DNA of 39,241 nucleotides from positions 1 through 39,241 of the IMG/VR virus record IMGVR_UViG_3300047157_000032; one strand, given 5' to 3'. The DNA is from a virus. A program made the position numbers and the translations under genes. Position 1 is the first letter of the stretch; each line of letters opens with the position of its first letter. The notes beneath the pieces were generated by a model that made no database searches, had not been told where the DNA came from, and saw only the letters and a program-made list of their open reading frames with translations. Below are positions 9,252 through 19,159 of this stretch, in pieces.

Positions 9252-11003
9252 ATGAGTAATGACTTAGGTATAGACCGCTCTGGAAATGGAAACAACTGGA
9301 CTGTAAATAATATAGCATTTGCAGATCAAGTAGTTGATAGTCCTACGAATAACTTTGCTACGCATAATGTTTTATATGAGCCACTTGGTACTTATAGTGA
9401 AGGAAATTTAAAATGGATTGGACCAGGTGCTTGGGCTTGGTCACCTTCTACTATAGCTTTACCTTTAACTGGTAAATGGTATTTTGAAACAATGTTAGTA
9501 AACAATGGAAGAAATGCAAACGATACTTATGGCTCAATGGGAGTAATGAGGACTTCAACTGTAAGAGCGCCCGATAGTTGGAGTGGTATTAGAGCAGATG
9601 CTTTACTTATGACTGATGGTTATTTAGGTTATAACTTTAGCACAACAGACAGTTTTACTGGTACTGAGAATAAATCTGCTGGGGATATATTGTCTTGTGC
9701 TATTGATAGAGATAATAACACATATAATTTCCGTTTAAATAATTCATCTATTTGGTCTGGAACACTCGCTAGTAGCACTACTGAAGGTTTAAATTTTGTT
9801 GTAATAAGCCATTCTGCAAGTTATGGTGGTACTATGATTACTAATTATGGTCAAGACTCCTCATTTGCTGGTAGCAAGACAGCACAAGGCAATCAAGATG
9901 GTAATGACATAGGTGACTTCTACTACACACCACCTACAGGCTTCTTAGCTTTATGTACAAAGAACTTGCCAGATGTAGCTGTTACACCTAGTGAGCATTT
10001 TAATACTGTGCTTTATACTGGTAATGGTTCTACGAAATGCAATACAGGTGTCGGTTTTCACCCGATTTAGTTTGGTTAAAAATAGGAGCCGAAGCGTAGG
10101 AATCATACTTGGTTATGATGCTGTTAGAGGTGAACAAAAATTTATACAAACTAACAACTAATGTGAAACTACTAATGATGTGTGGGGTTATTTTTCAGCT
10201 TTTGACTCAGATGGTTTTACTTTAACTGCTGGTTCTTCTGGCATTAAGTAAATGATAATACTGATACTTATGTTGCTTGGAACTGGAAAGCAAACGGTAG
10301 TGGTTCATCTAATACTGATGGTTCTATAACTTCTACAGTTAGTGCTAATGTAGATGCTGGGTTTAGTATTATTAAAATACACTGGAACATGGTGCTAATG
10401 CTACTGTTGGACACGGATTATCTAAAGCACCTGAGTTAGTTATTTAAAAAGATAGAGAAGCAGCTAATGGTTGGGGTGTATGGTCAATTTTTGTTAAGTA
10501 ATACTACAAGCATTATATTTAGATACTTACATTGCACAAGTAACTGCTGGCAATTATTGGAAGGACACGAAGCTCAACATCTTCAACTGTAAATAGTTTA
10601 GGATTCATGCTTCAATTTAATGCAAATAACGAAAGGTGATTGCATATGCTTTCCACTCTGTAGATGGCTACTCTAAGGTCGGTTCATATACTGGTAATTC
10701 TTCTACTGATGGTACATTTGTTTACACAGGATTTAGACCAGCTTTGGTATGTTAGTTAAAAGTTCAACTGCAAGTGGAAATTGGCACATAAATGATTCTA
10801 AAAGAAGGTCCTCATAACAGTGATGAAAGATTTGTATGCGAATTCAAATGGATGCAGAAAGATAACTGATTAGACAGATGTAGATTTTACATCTAATGGT
10901 TTTAAAATGAGAGAACAATGACACATCTAATGAATAATGGTGTCAAACATTTATCTACATCGCATTTGCAGAAACACCTTTTAAATATAGTAACGCTCGA
11001 TAG
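9252..11003 (+). CDS. Large tail adhesin, C-terminal domains, heavily frameshifted
   Basis: The frame is clean from 9252 to 10070. It starts SNDLGIDRSGNGNNWTVNN, then has a SPRY/LamG-like block (GKWYFETMLVNNG, DRDNNTYNFRLNNSS) and GDFYYTPPTGFLALCTKNLP. It continues HFNTVLYTGNGSTKCNTGVG, after which at least ten frame changes to 11003 scatter a familiar C-terminal domain: WNWKANGSGSSNTDGS, GFSIIK, DGYSKVGSYTGNSSTDG, TPFKYSNAR and stop. These phrases are common in marine phage fibre proteins that pair a LamG head with a SPRY-like middle. AGGAGG stands upstream of 9252. The density of breaks suggests poor local consensus; a real pseudogene cannot be excluded. Confidence 0.7.
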
Positions 11004-11011
11004 GAGAGAAT

Positions 11012-11623
11012 ATGTGGTACTTTAACGGACAGATAATTAAAACACCTAAATCTATGGAGATTAGTGATGTACTTTATCCTAGAACAATCTTTAAGGATAG
11101 TACAACACTTACCTCACTAGGCATTAAGGCATACAGAGAAGTCACTCCTGATAGCAGATACTATTGGAATGGTGAGTTTACTGTGAACACAAGTGGCTCA
11201 GAGGTTGTAGGTACATATGCCTCAACAGCTAGAGATGTAGCTACGCTTAAAGCTGGATATGTTAGAAAGGCTAATTCAGCAGTAGCTAGTAGACACGATG
11301 CTATAGATTGGTATTGGTCAAGAGCAGCCAAAGGTGGTACTGCTGTGCCAAGTAATATTGCTACTTATGCTACAGCTTTGTATAGCGAACACGAAACAAT
11401 CAAGACAGCTATTAATGCTATATCAGATTTAGCTGGGGTTATGGCTTATGAGAATAAACCTCATACTGAAACTAGAAAGGTTAAGAATACTGCTGAAGAT
11501 GGTACGGTAACTTATGGACCAGCTACAACAACAGCAACTAGACATATTGATATGTGTACACACTTTACTGCTAACCCTACAGATGAAGTAGACCCAGCAT
11601 TTGTGAGTTTAGTCGCTGACTAA
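11012..11623 (+). CDS. Tail fibre-associated protein, 203 aa
   Basis: The protein opens MWYFNGQIIKTPKSMEI and has YPRTIFKDSTTLTSLGIKAY (residues 23-42), a PRxIFxxxxxLxxLGI pattern often seen in small proteins next to phage fibre genes. The rest is helical (YVRKANSAVASRHDAIDWYW) with a polar C-terminus. It follows the adhesin with an AGGAGA ribosome site and overlaps the next gene by one base. It may be a fibre assembly or tip protein; that is inference from position. Confidence 0.55.
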   Translation: MWYFNGQIIKTPKSMEISDVLYPRTIFKDSTTLTSLGIKAYREVTPDSRYYWNGEFTVNTSGSEVVGTYASTARDVATLKAGYVRKANSAVASRHDAIDWYWSRAAKGGTAVPSNIATYATALYSEHETIKTAINAISDLAGVMAYENKPHTETRKVKNTAEDGTVTYGPATTTATRHIDMCTHFTANPTDEVDPAFVSLVAD

Positions 11624-12208
11624 TGTCTACAAGATTTCGCAACAATATAGTTGCTGGTTTTATTTGTATTGATATTTCTTGTAGGAGTAGCACATTCTGC
11701 TGACCCTATTGTTACAAACAGTACAAGTAATAGCACAGTAACTACAAGTACAGATGCTAAGAGTACAATAAGGACAAACCCACCTAGTGCAATTAGTCCG
11801 AGCATTAACGCAAGTAATAGTGACTTATGTATGGTAGGAGTTAGTGGAGCAGTGCAGACACAGATACTAGGTATCAGTACAGGACAGGCTTACTCAGATG
11901 AGAACTGTATGAGATTAAAGAATGCTAAAGTATTATATGATATGGGTATGAAGGTAGCAGCAGTTGCTTTAATGTGCCAAACGAGGTCGGTGTTTGACGC
12001 AATGCGTTTTGCCGGGACTCCCTGCCCGATTTATTCACCCACTACAGGTGAGGGTCTAATAGGACAAGAAGCTACAGCAGAATGGAGATTGAATCCTAAG
12101 AAGATTCCTAAGAAACAACAGACAGCAAATATGGATAGAGGAGTATTTCTTGAGAAATTGGTTAGCGGTATTATTGGCGTTATCTTGCTCGCTATCCTCG
12201 TGGTCTGA
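11623..12208 (+). CDS. Secreted or membrane protein conserved in marine phages
   Basis: The open frame begins at a TTG (11651), but an ATG at 11623 overlapping the upstream stop (TAATG) is a better start if one base is missing or extra near 11650. The N-terminus is a signal peptide (LLVLFVLIFLVGVAHSADP). A serine/threonine-rich stretch and the conserved core SPSINASNSDLCMVGVSGAV and LYDMGMKVAAVALMCQ follow, with four cysteines. The C-terminus is a membrane helix (GIIGVILLAILVV). It overlaps the next gene by 59 bases. I recognise the pattern as recurring in marine podovirus structural arms, but its role is unknown; a lysis or envelope role is possible. Confidence 0.6.
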
Positions 12209-13607
12209 CCCTGAGATAGTTGAGCATCAGATTGCAGATGATGGCTGGGTGGAAGTACCTCTTGACTTTACTTTTCCTTTTTATGGAAATAGTTATGTCA
12301 CTAGTTTTATGTTTAGTAACGGTGTTGTGGGGTTTCTTGACCCTCTTGATGTACCCGGTACTGGCATTGTATATGATGGGTTGTGTTGTCACGGACAAGA
12401 CCTAAGTTCATTTACAGGTGTAAGATTTAATTACACCATAATGCCTTGGAACACAGATTTAATAGACACAGGTGTAGGTAAGTTTTATACACAAGGTGAC
12501 TCCACATTTCCAAAAGTATATGTGGGAAAATTTATCAGAGTATTACGACAGGAACACAAGTAATACATTTGACCTGACAATATACCCAATGGGTAACATA
12601 GATGTAAACTATGAGCAGGTACAAATAAATAACCACGCAGTAACAGTAGCAGTGGTAGGAGATTTAAGTCAAGGTGAGTATGAACAGTGGTTCTATAATC
12701 ATCCGACAAGTGGAGCAATCTTTTGGAACAGTCAAGAAGATGACCCAGTAGAGATAGCAAACGGAGAGAGTGTATGCAGTGTAATACCAGACAGTCATAT
12801 CAGTTGTTTATACTACCCACAAGTCTATGCTGATAATGTGTATAATCAACAATGTGCATTGGACCCTTTGTATGATTACGGTTGTGATGGATGGGACGAT
12901 GCTTACATAGAAGAATATGTTGAGGACGATGTACAAGAAGTTTGGGAAGTTGATGAGGAAGATGTTGAATCGGTATACGTCTTGGAAGAGCCAGAGGTTT
13001 TCCAAATAATAGAGATAGAAGCATTAGATGATTACACTTTAATCTCTACTACATTAGAAGAAGCAATACCAGAGATGGAAGTATTGTTTGAAGAGATGGC
13101 ACAAGAGGAACTGATAGAAGAATTAGAGGCAGAGTTAGAAGAATTTTTAGAGCCAGAGGTAGAAGAAGAACCGATAGAAGAGGAACTTGATGAGCCAGAG
13201 CCAGAAGAAGACACCGTACAAGAAGAACAAACAGAAGAAGAGCCAGAACAGGAAGCGGTAGTAGAAGTTGTAGAGCAACCAGTATTAAAAAAAGTAGCAA
13301 AGAAAGCAAGTAAGAAAGATAAGATGCGTGAGATTATAGGTAACAAACTAAAGAATCTTGCAACTGAAATGGGAGAAGCTGCATCATTAGAAGAGCAACA
13401 GAAACTACAAAGTCTTATACTTGCACTCTTAAACTTTAATGCTGGATTTAATACTACAATACACAACTACTTATTGATGGTGTGTTTTATAAAGATAAAG
13501 GTATATATTTAGACAAGGATATACCAGATAATCAAAGAGGATTAAGAAACGGTTTGGCTAATGAAATACTACACAATAAACTAGTGGACTTACAATGGCA
13601 GAAATAG
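12150..13607 (+). CDS. NIDO-like secreted protein with long acidic tail, frameshifted
   Basis: Translation likely starts at TTG 12150 behind GAGGAG, giving a signal peptide MRNWLAVLLALSCSLSSWS. The next 120 residues, DFTFPFYGNSYVTSFMFSNG and FNYTIMPWNTDLID, resemble the nidogen (NIDO) extracellular domain. A frame change near 12515 leads to MWENLSEYYDRNTSNTFDL, then QQCALDPLYDYGCDGWDDAY, one unit of a cysteine repeat seen in multiple copies in related phage proteins. About 120 mostly glutamate residues follow, then a lysine-rich segment. A last frame change near 13465 gives KDIPDNQRGLRNGLANEILH and a stop at 13605-13607, overlapping the next gene. Likely a virion surface or infection-stage protein; function unproven. 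Confidence 0.65.
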
Positions 13608-14146
13608 AGTACGCAGGAGTTAAGGTAGGGGGCAGTAAGGCTCTACTAATAATACCCCTCTTAGGGACAATCCTTGGAGCTCTGTGGGGTGGTTTTGAAG
13701 TATATCAGAGATACTTAGATATGGAAGCTAAGATTGCTGCATTTGAGTCACCTGATTTGTCTGTTATAGAAAAAGATTTAGCAGTTATAAATGAACATAT
13801 GTCTACAGTAAATACACATATGGAATTTGTAAGTAAAGAGATTGATTTGTTTAAGGAAGAACTAGACTTAATTAAAGCAAATGTTGATGAACAGATTACA
13901 TATGTAAAAGAAGTAAAGAAAGATGTTAGAGAAGATATGCGACACCTTGAAAGTATTGTTAATGATGTAGAAACTAAGCTGCAGAAACAAAAAGAAAACT
14001 TAGCAACAATGATTGATAATGCTGACACAAGATTTGACCAAAGAAGAGATGCTCTTTATTCTGATACAGATAGAAAGATTAAAGAAGTAGAAGAAAGACT
14101 TAACACAAGACTACAAAGAGCGTTAGACAATCCACTAGCAAACTAA
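13595..14146 (+). CDS. Membrane-anchored coiled-coil protein
   Basis: This 183-residue protein starts MAEIEYAGVKVGGSKALLII and has one membrane helix (about residues 16-36, ALLIIPLLGTILGALWGGF). From 40 to 175 it is an almost unbroken charged coiled coil, with ALDNPLAN at the end. The same layout recurs in marine podoviruses right after the NIDO-like gene. It could be a spanin- or holin-associated envelope protein or a tail accessory protein. The start overlaps the upstream gene by 13 bases. Confidence 0.65.
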   Translation: MAEIEYAGVKVGGSKALLIIPLLGTILGALWGGFEVYQRYLDMEAKIAAFESPDLSVIEKDLAVINEHMSTVNTHMEFVSKEIDLFKEELDLIKANVDEQITYVKEVKKDVREDMRHLESIVNDVETKLQKQKENLATMIDNADTRFDQRRDALYSDTDRKIKEVEERLNTRLQRALDNPLAN

Positions 14147-14155
14147 GGAGATATT

Positions 14156-14212
14156 ATGGCTAAGAAGAAAAAGAAAACTAATGGCGGTAACAGAAAAGCA
14201 CCTACTTACTAA
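14156..14212 (+). CDS. Very short lysine-rich peptide
   Basis: An 18-codon frame, MAKKKKKTNGGNRKAPTY, follows AAGGAG with normal spacing, and its stop overlaps the next start (TAATG). The ribosome site and the overlap on a tight operon are the only support. If translated, it would be an extremely basic peptide of unknown role. Confidence 0.45.
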   Translation: MAKKKKKTNGGNRKAPTY

Positions 14213-14361
14213 TGGCACTTACTAAAAGACAATTAGCTACTCTAGATAAACATAAAGAACATCACAGCAAGAAACATATGCAAGAAATGAAAAGACTTAT
14301 GAACAAAGGTTTAAGTTTTACTGAGTCGCATAGAGTGGCTATGAAAAATGTGGGTAAATAA
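14212..14361 (+). CDS. Small basic protein, 49 aa
   Basis: MALTKRQLATLDKHKEHHSK is followed by KHMQEMKRLMNKGLSFTESH and ends KNVGK. It is lysine- and histidine-rich and helical. A near-identical plan (TKRQ, KHxxHHxxKHM, MKxGxxFxxAHxxAMKxVGK) recurs in other marine phages at this place. Function unknown. Confidence 0.6.
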   Translation: MALTKRQLATLDKHKEHHSKKHMQEMKRLMNKGLSFTESHRVAMKNVGK

Positions 14362-14363
14362 TT

Positions 14364-14573
14364 ATGGACGACAAACTTAATCGTATGCAATTACAGCTAG
14401 ACAAACATACTTCTCAAATAGGTAAACTGTTTAGCAAGATTGACGATACTAACTTATGTATACAAAAGATTAACACTTCTTTACTTCAGATTAAATGGGG
14501 TGTCTTTGGTGCGTTTGCTTGGTATATTATAGGACAAGTAGGAATTCTAGAGGCAATGAGGTTAGCAATATGA
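14364..14573 (+). CDS. Small protein with one C-terminal membrane helix
   Basis: This 69-residue protein has a coiled-coil N-terminal half (MDDKLNRMQLQLDKHTSQIG) and a single hydrophobic helix (WGVFGAFAWYIIGQVGILEA, residues 45-64). Its stop overlaps the next start (ATGA). Neighbouring two membrane proteins make a holin, antiholin or spanin partner plausible. Confidence 0.55.
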   Translation: MDDKLNRMQLQLDKHTSQIGKLFSKIDDTNLCIQKINTSLLQIKWGVFGAFAWYIIGQVGILEAMRLAI

Positions 14574-15008
14574 TAGCATTCTTGACTAATGTAGCACCAA
14601 TAGCACTAGGTTTTGTAGCTAAGTTGTTTGCACTTAAGAGCCAAGCAGCAGCAGAAAATCAAAAACTAATGATACAGAACTTGCAGGCACGCAATGATTC
14701 TATCAACCAAGCTAGGGATAAAGCAGACAAAGAGAGTCCAATGGCTGCACTTAACAGACGAGTCATTATATTTGTTATACTAGCATTAATTATATTTACT
14801 CAGGTAGCACCTGTGTTCTTTAATGTGCCAACAGTAATACCTAATACTATAGAAGGGTTTCAGTTTCTTTGGAATACAGTTTACACCAGACATAGTAGAG
14901 TACATAGAAATACAAGCAGGCTCAGTTTTAAAGATGGATGAAATCTTTGGGTGGGCAACAATGATTATAGAGTTTTACTTTGGAGCTCAACTAGCAAAAG
15001 GAAAATAG
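14570..15008 (+). CDS. Holin-like membrane protein, one frameshift
   Basis: The ATG at 14570 overlaps the upstream TGA. Residues 2-20 are hydrophobic (IAFLTNVAPIALGFVAKLF), then a charged linker (SQAAAENQKLMIQNLQARND) and a second membrane helix (VIIFVILALIIFTQVAPVFF). A frame change at about 14870-14900 reconnects to KMDEIFGWATMIIEFYFGAQ and stop 15006-15008, giving a third hydrophobic segment. This three-helix layout resembles the Holin_3TMS type, so it is the best holin candidate here; it has no diagnostic residue motif. Confidence 0.5.
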
Positions 15009-15688
15009 ATGACTTATAGAGAATTAATAAATCAAGTATTGGTAAGGCTAAGAGAAGACACAGTAGCTTCAGATTGGTCTGGTGCTATTAACGATAGCTC
15101 TACAGTAAATGACTACCAGAAAGTTATAGGTTCTTTAATTAATGATGCTAAGAGAAGTATAGAGTCTTACCACGATTGGTTGATTTTACGAGAGACAGTT
15201 AATGTTTCTACTGTAGCAGCTACAAAGAATTATAATTTATCTTCTGGTCAAGAGTTTAAAGTGTTAGATGTAACTAACAATTCTACTGGTAATACTTTGT
15301 CACCGGTGACACAACAATATCTAAACAGCATTAAGTATCCTACTGACCCTACAGGAGAACCTAATTATTATGGTTTTAACGGTGCTGATTCATCTAACAA
15401 TCTTAAAGTAGATTTATCACCTATACCTACAGAAGCACAAACAATATCTTTTGATATAGTTAAGTATCAGGACGCACTAACAGCAGCTACAACAGTAGTT
15501 AAAATACCTAGTCAGCCTATTATACTCGGTGCTTATGCTCGTGCAATTGCAGAGCGTGGTGAGGATGGTGGAACACAATCATCTATAGCTGCACAAGAAG
15601 CTACAAGCTCCTTAAACAAGCAGTTATGGTAGATAGCGGTAACACTCAATATGAAAACGAATGGTTTGTACACACTAATTACCAATAA
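15009..15688 (+). CDS. Tail tube protein A / head-tail adaptor (T7 gp11-like), one frameshift
   Basis: The frame from 15009 gives about 207 residues starting MTYRELINQVLVRLREDTVA, then DAKRSIESYHDWLILRETV and PSQPIILGAYARAIAERGED, a signature of podovirus gp11/gp4-like adaptors (helical bundle with an inserted beta domain). Near 15630 the frame slips and continues MVDSGNTQYENEWFVHTNYQ to the stop at 15688, which fits the usual end of this family. The gene contains one copy of the palindrome GTCACCGGTGAC (15299-15310), coding LSPVT. It forms the upper tail ring between portal and nozzle. Confidence 0.8.
15299..15310. repeat. Palindrome GTCACCGGTGAC, copy 1 (tail tube A)
   Basis: Exact copy inside a coding sequence, read as L-S-P-V-T. 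The only copy in the late arm. Confidence 0.9.
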
Positions 15689-17447
15689 TGGCTAAACAAA
15701 TACAGTATCAATCCTTAACTAATATAGGTCTTAACGGATTAAACACACAAGCTAATCCTGCGTCACTAGACCCATCTTATTTAACTAAGGCAGAAAATGT
15801 TGTTATTAGAGAATCAGGTCGTATATCTCTACGCAAAGGTTTTAAACAAAAAGTAGCACCTAATGTTGCAGCTCCTAATGGGGTAGCTATAAAAAGCATT
15901 ATAGAACATACTGATGGTGTAGTTAAAAAAACATTTGCTAGTTATGGTACAAGTATATACACTGTAGATTTTACATCACCTAATGCTGCGTTCCCTACTG
16001 GCAGTGCGGACACAAAACATACTGTTACTGGTACAGACGGTGACTGGCAGTTTTTAAACTTTAATGGTAGGCTTACTTGTCTACACGAAGACACAGTACC
16101 ACAGAGATATGATGGTTCACAAAGTTCAGGCTCTAAGTGGGCAGCTTTTGATAATGCTACTAGACCGCCTACTGTATCATCAGGTGAATTTAAACCTAGT
16201 TGTGGTGTAGGATTCTATGGTCGTATGTGGGTGGCGGTGTAGAAGAAGAGAAAGATGTCTTGCATTATTCTGCTCTGTTAGACTCTGATGATTATACTAC
16301 AAGTAGTGGTGGTGGTTCTTTTGATTTAAAGAAAGTTTGGGGTAAGGATGACATAATAGCTATTGCTCCTTTTTATGGACAGCTTGCAGTATTTGGTAAG
16401 AACAACATAGTAATTTATCAAAGTCCTGATGTTGTAGGAAGTATGAAACTTAATGAGGTTATACGAGGAGTTGGTTGTGTATCGAGAGATTCAGTACAAC
16501 ACATTGGAGATGACTTAGTATTTTTATCTTCTACAGGACTTAGGTCATTAGCTCGTACAACAGAAAAAGACAAAGTACCTTTAACTGATTTATCCTTAAA
16601 TGTTAAAGATACATTAATTAGAAACATTGGTCAGAGTACAAAAGTTAAGTCTGCATATATAGAGAATGAAGGAATATATGTAATGACTTTTACTGCTAGT
16701 AACATTACTTATGTTTTTGACTTTAAACATTTAACACCTAATGGTGCGCCTAGAATAACTACTTGGACATTTGATAGTGATAGAGAACCTGCTAGTCTAG
16801 CCTATACAGATACTTATGGTATGTTAGTAGGACAAAAAGATGGAAGCATTGCTACATACGAAGGCTACTATGATTCAGACTTAGCAGCAAATGGTTCTAC
16901 ATATAGTTATGCTTCTTACACCGGAGGTTTTGAAACAGTGTGGGTAAACTTAGGAGAGTCTGTAGGTGCGTCTTTATTAAAAAGATTGTTTATGGTTATG
17001 GAAGGTGGTTCAGGTGCTAACCTAGGATTAAAATGGTACAAAGACTTTAGTTCTACTCCATCTAAAACTACATCTATAACTTTAAATCCTACTACAACAG
17101 GTTCAACAGCTTTGTGGGGTGCTAGTACATCTTTATATGGTGCTAACACTGCTTTGACTTATGGCGGAGTTCAATACTGTACTATAGGAAGTCATAATAA
17201 TCAAACAGATTGTGAAGCAGCAGGGGGCACTTGGACAACTATTTCTAATACAGGAGCAGTAGACCAACCAGCAAATGCGACATCTTCACCAGTAAGATAC
17301 AAACCTGTATATGGGTTACAAGAATACAGAACACCTCTTACAGGTTCAGCAAAAAATATAAAAATATCTATAGACATTCAGAGTAATGGCTATGATGCGT
17401 CTTTACAAGACTTAACACTTTTACATAAACAAGGGAAAATAAGATAA
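15688..17447 (+). CDS. Tail tube protein B / nozzle (T7 gp12-like), one frameshift
   Basis: The frame 15688-16242 and the frame 16200-17447 are two parts of one gene of about 585 residues, split by a one-base error near 16235 (...VGFYGRMWVA, then GGVEEEKDVLHYS). The start AKQIQYQSLTNIGLNGLNTQ, SYLTKAENVVIRESGRISLR, FYGRMWVA and PFYGQLAVFGKNNIVIYQSP are standard for podovirus nozzle or stabilisation proteins built on beta-propeller blades. A short cysteine unit, YCTIGSHNNQTDCEAAGGTW, is inserted near the C-terminus. The start codon overlaps the previous stop. Confidence 0.85.
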
Positions 17448-17869
17448 TGGCAGACTATTCAAAAGTTGTTGCTTGGTCGGGTAAGGATGCTTTAGCAGAC
17501 TCAGTGCAGCAAAAGTAATATCCGGAGCTGATTTTCACACTGAATTTTCAGCAGTAGAAACAGCAGTAAATACTAAAGCAGATGTTAACGGTAGTGCTTC
17601 AGAAGCCTTTAGTGCTACAACAGCAAACAGCAGGAACTAATACAACACAAGTAGCTACAACTGCTTTTGTAGATGCTTCTTTTGCTAAAAAAGCAAGTCC
17701 AGCATTAACTGGTACACCAACTGCACCAACAGCAGCTACTTCAACAGATACAACACAGATAGCTACAACAGCTTTTGTACAGGCTAATACACCTGCTGCA
17801 TCTTCTAGTACATTAGGTCTAGTAAAAGCCTCGTTATCTGGAACAACATTAACTATTGCGACATCATAA
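17447..17869 (+). CDS. Short tail fibre with ATTAFV repeats, frameshifted
   Basis: The gene starts MADYSKVVAWSGKDALADS, breaks frame near 17505 and again near 17620, and is readable as ISGADFHTEFSAVETAVNTK, then AGTNTTQVATTAFVDASFAK and TSTDTTQIATTAFVQANTP. The repeated T-Q-x-A-T-T-A-F-V unit is a common short fibre repeat in phages. It ends at 17869, with the next start overlapping. A collar or side fibre role is likely. Confidence 0.65.
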
Positions 17870-18315
17870 TGCCTATAGTTTTTGATGGTACTACTTTAAA
17901 TTGGAATACTCATACGATAGTATTCAATGGTACTACTGTAAGTTCACCTACTGCAACTGGCGTAGTTAATTTTAATGGTACTCAAGTATTTGGTGTTAGT
18001 GATTTTTCTTCTAATACTGTAATGTTTAGTTTTAGTTTAGCACCTGATTCAAATAACTTGGAAAACGCTGTTTCTACTATACAAAGTAGTCATACTGCTG
18101 CTTTTGTAAGTCAAGGTTATACGCAAGGTCCGGGGCAAGATACAACTTGGACATATGTATTACGAAAAGGTTATCGTATGGTTACAAGTGATGGTACTTT
18201 TACAGGCAATGGTTCAACAAGTAATTATTTATATGAAGGACATTCAGTAACAGGTGCTAACACATCACATAACGGTGGTACAAGTGTTTCATTACAAAGA
18301 GATAACGGAGTTTAA
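17869..18315 (+). CDS. Fibre-associated protein, 148 aa
   Basis: The protein opens PIVFDGTTLNWNTHTIVFNG and repeats similar short strands (FNGTTVSS, FNGTQVFG), suggesting a beta-repeat. The C-terminal half, with TTWTYVLRKGYRMVTSDGTF, is low in charge and rich in N, G, S and T. I do not recognise a family; position after the short fibre suggests a tip or side-fibre subunit. It is followed by an AGGAG ribosome site for the next gene. Confidence 0.55.
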   Translation: MPIVFDGTTLNWNTHTIVFNGTTVSSPTATGVVNFNGTQVFGVSDFSSNTVMFSFSLAPDSNNLENAVSTIQSSHTAAFVSQGYTQGPGQDTTWTYVLRKGYRMVTSDGTFTGNGSTSNYLYEGHSVTGANTSHNGGTSVSLQRDNGV

Positions 18316-18341
18316 TATGATTACAAGGATAGGAGATTAGG

Positions 18342-19151
18342 ATGGCAATAGGAGCATTTTTAGCAAAGGCAGCAGTTGGTATGCTTTCTGCTAGGCAGCA
18401 ACAAAAGGCTGCTGAAAAGAATCAGCAGTTTCAAGTAGACCAACAGAACCTAGCTTACGATAGGTCATTACCTTGGAGCAACTATGGTCCTGCGGGTAAT
18501 GTAGAGTTTGACCCTGAAACAAAAGAAATACTTCAGACTCTGGACCCACAGTATCAAGCTATGATGCAAGGATTCTTAGGCTCTTCTGCTATGGCAAATC
18601 AAGAACTACAGAATATGATGAGCGACCCATATGCTATGGAGCAACAACAGTTTAAAAGGTTTGAGGATTTTAATGCTGATGCTTATAATCAATCTAGACT
18701 TCAAGGACAAGAGGCTGCTATAGCACAAGGCAGGACTGGAACACAAGGTTACTACGACCAAATGGCTATAGAAGATTCTATTGGTAGAGATAGAATGAGA
18801 GGTCAAATGCAGTCTATGCAAACTGGTATGGACTACAGAAATATGCTTAGAGCTGAAGCACTTGGTATGGGTGAAGGAGCTAGAAATGTAGCGGGTATGC
18901 TAACACCTCAAGCAGACTTAGGAAGAATGGTAGGTCAGAATTCTAATGCTACTGGTAATATGGCAGGTGTGTCTACAGCAGGAAGCAACACTGCAGATAC
19001 TACATCAGGATTTTGGTCTGGTCTTGCAGGTCAAGCACAGGATTATAACTTTGATAATTTATTTAAAACTCAATATACCCAGAAAAAGTTTCATAGTTTA
19101 CTAGACCAAAAAGGATATACTCCTACTAAATCTAGTTTATTTAATAATTAG
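18342..19151 (+). CDS. Internal virion protein (ejection protein, gp14-like)
   Basis: This 269-residue protein has a short hydrophobic alanine-rich start (MAIGAFLAKAAVGMLSARQQ) and then glutamine- and methionine-rich helices (QYQAMMQGFLGSSAMANQEL). It contains RLQGQEAAIAQGRTGTQGYY, like the short internal proteins of T7-like phages, and ends polar. It is first of four consecutive genes matching the internal core block; ejection proteins leave the virion at infection and form a channel across the envelope. Sequence identity to T7 gp14 is not evident, so the call rests on order and composition. Confidence 0.6.
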   Translation: MAIGAFLAKAAVGMLSARQQQKAAEKNQQFQVDQQNLAYDRSLPWSNYGPAGNVEFDPETKEILQTLDPQYQAMMQGFLGSSAMANQELQNMMSDPYAMEQQQFKRFEDFNADAYNQSRLQGQEAAIAQGRTGTQGYYDQMAIEDSIGRDRMRGQMQSMQTGMDYRNMLRAEALGMGEGARNVAGMLTPQADLGRMVGQNSNATGNMAGVSTAGSNTADTTSGFWSGLAGQAQDYNFDNLFKTQYTQKKFHSLLDQKGYTPTKSSLFNN

Positions 19152-19159
19152 GAGTTAAG

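Noticed and set aside
13032-13466. Long minus-strand frames rich in serine and cysteine opposite the acidic region
   Set aside because: They are mirror frames of the glutamate-rich coding sequence, with no ribosome site or operon context.
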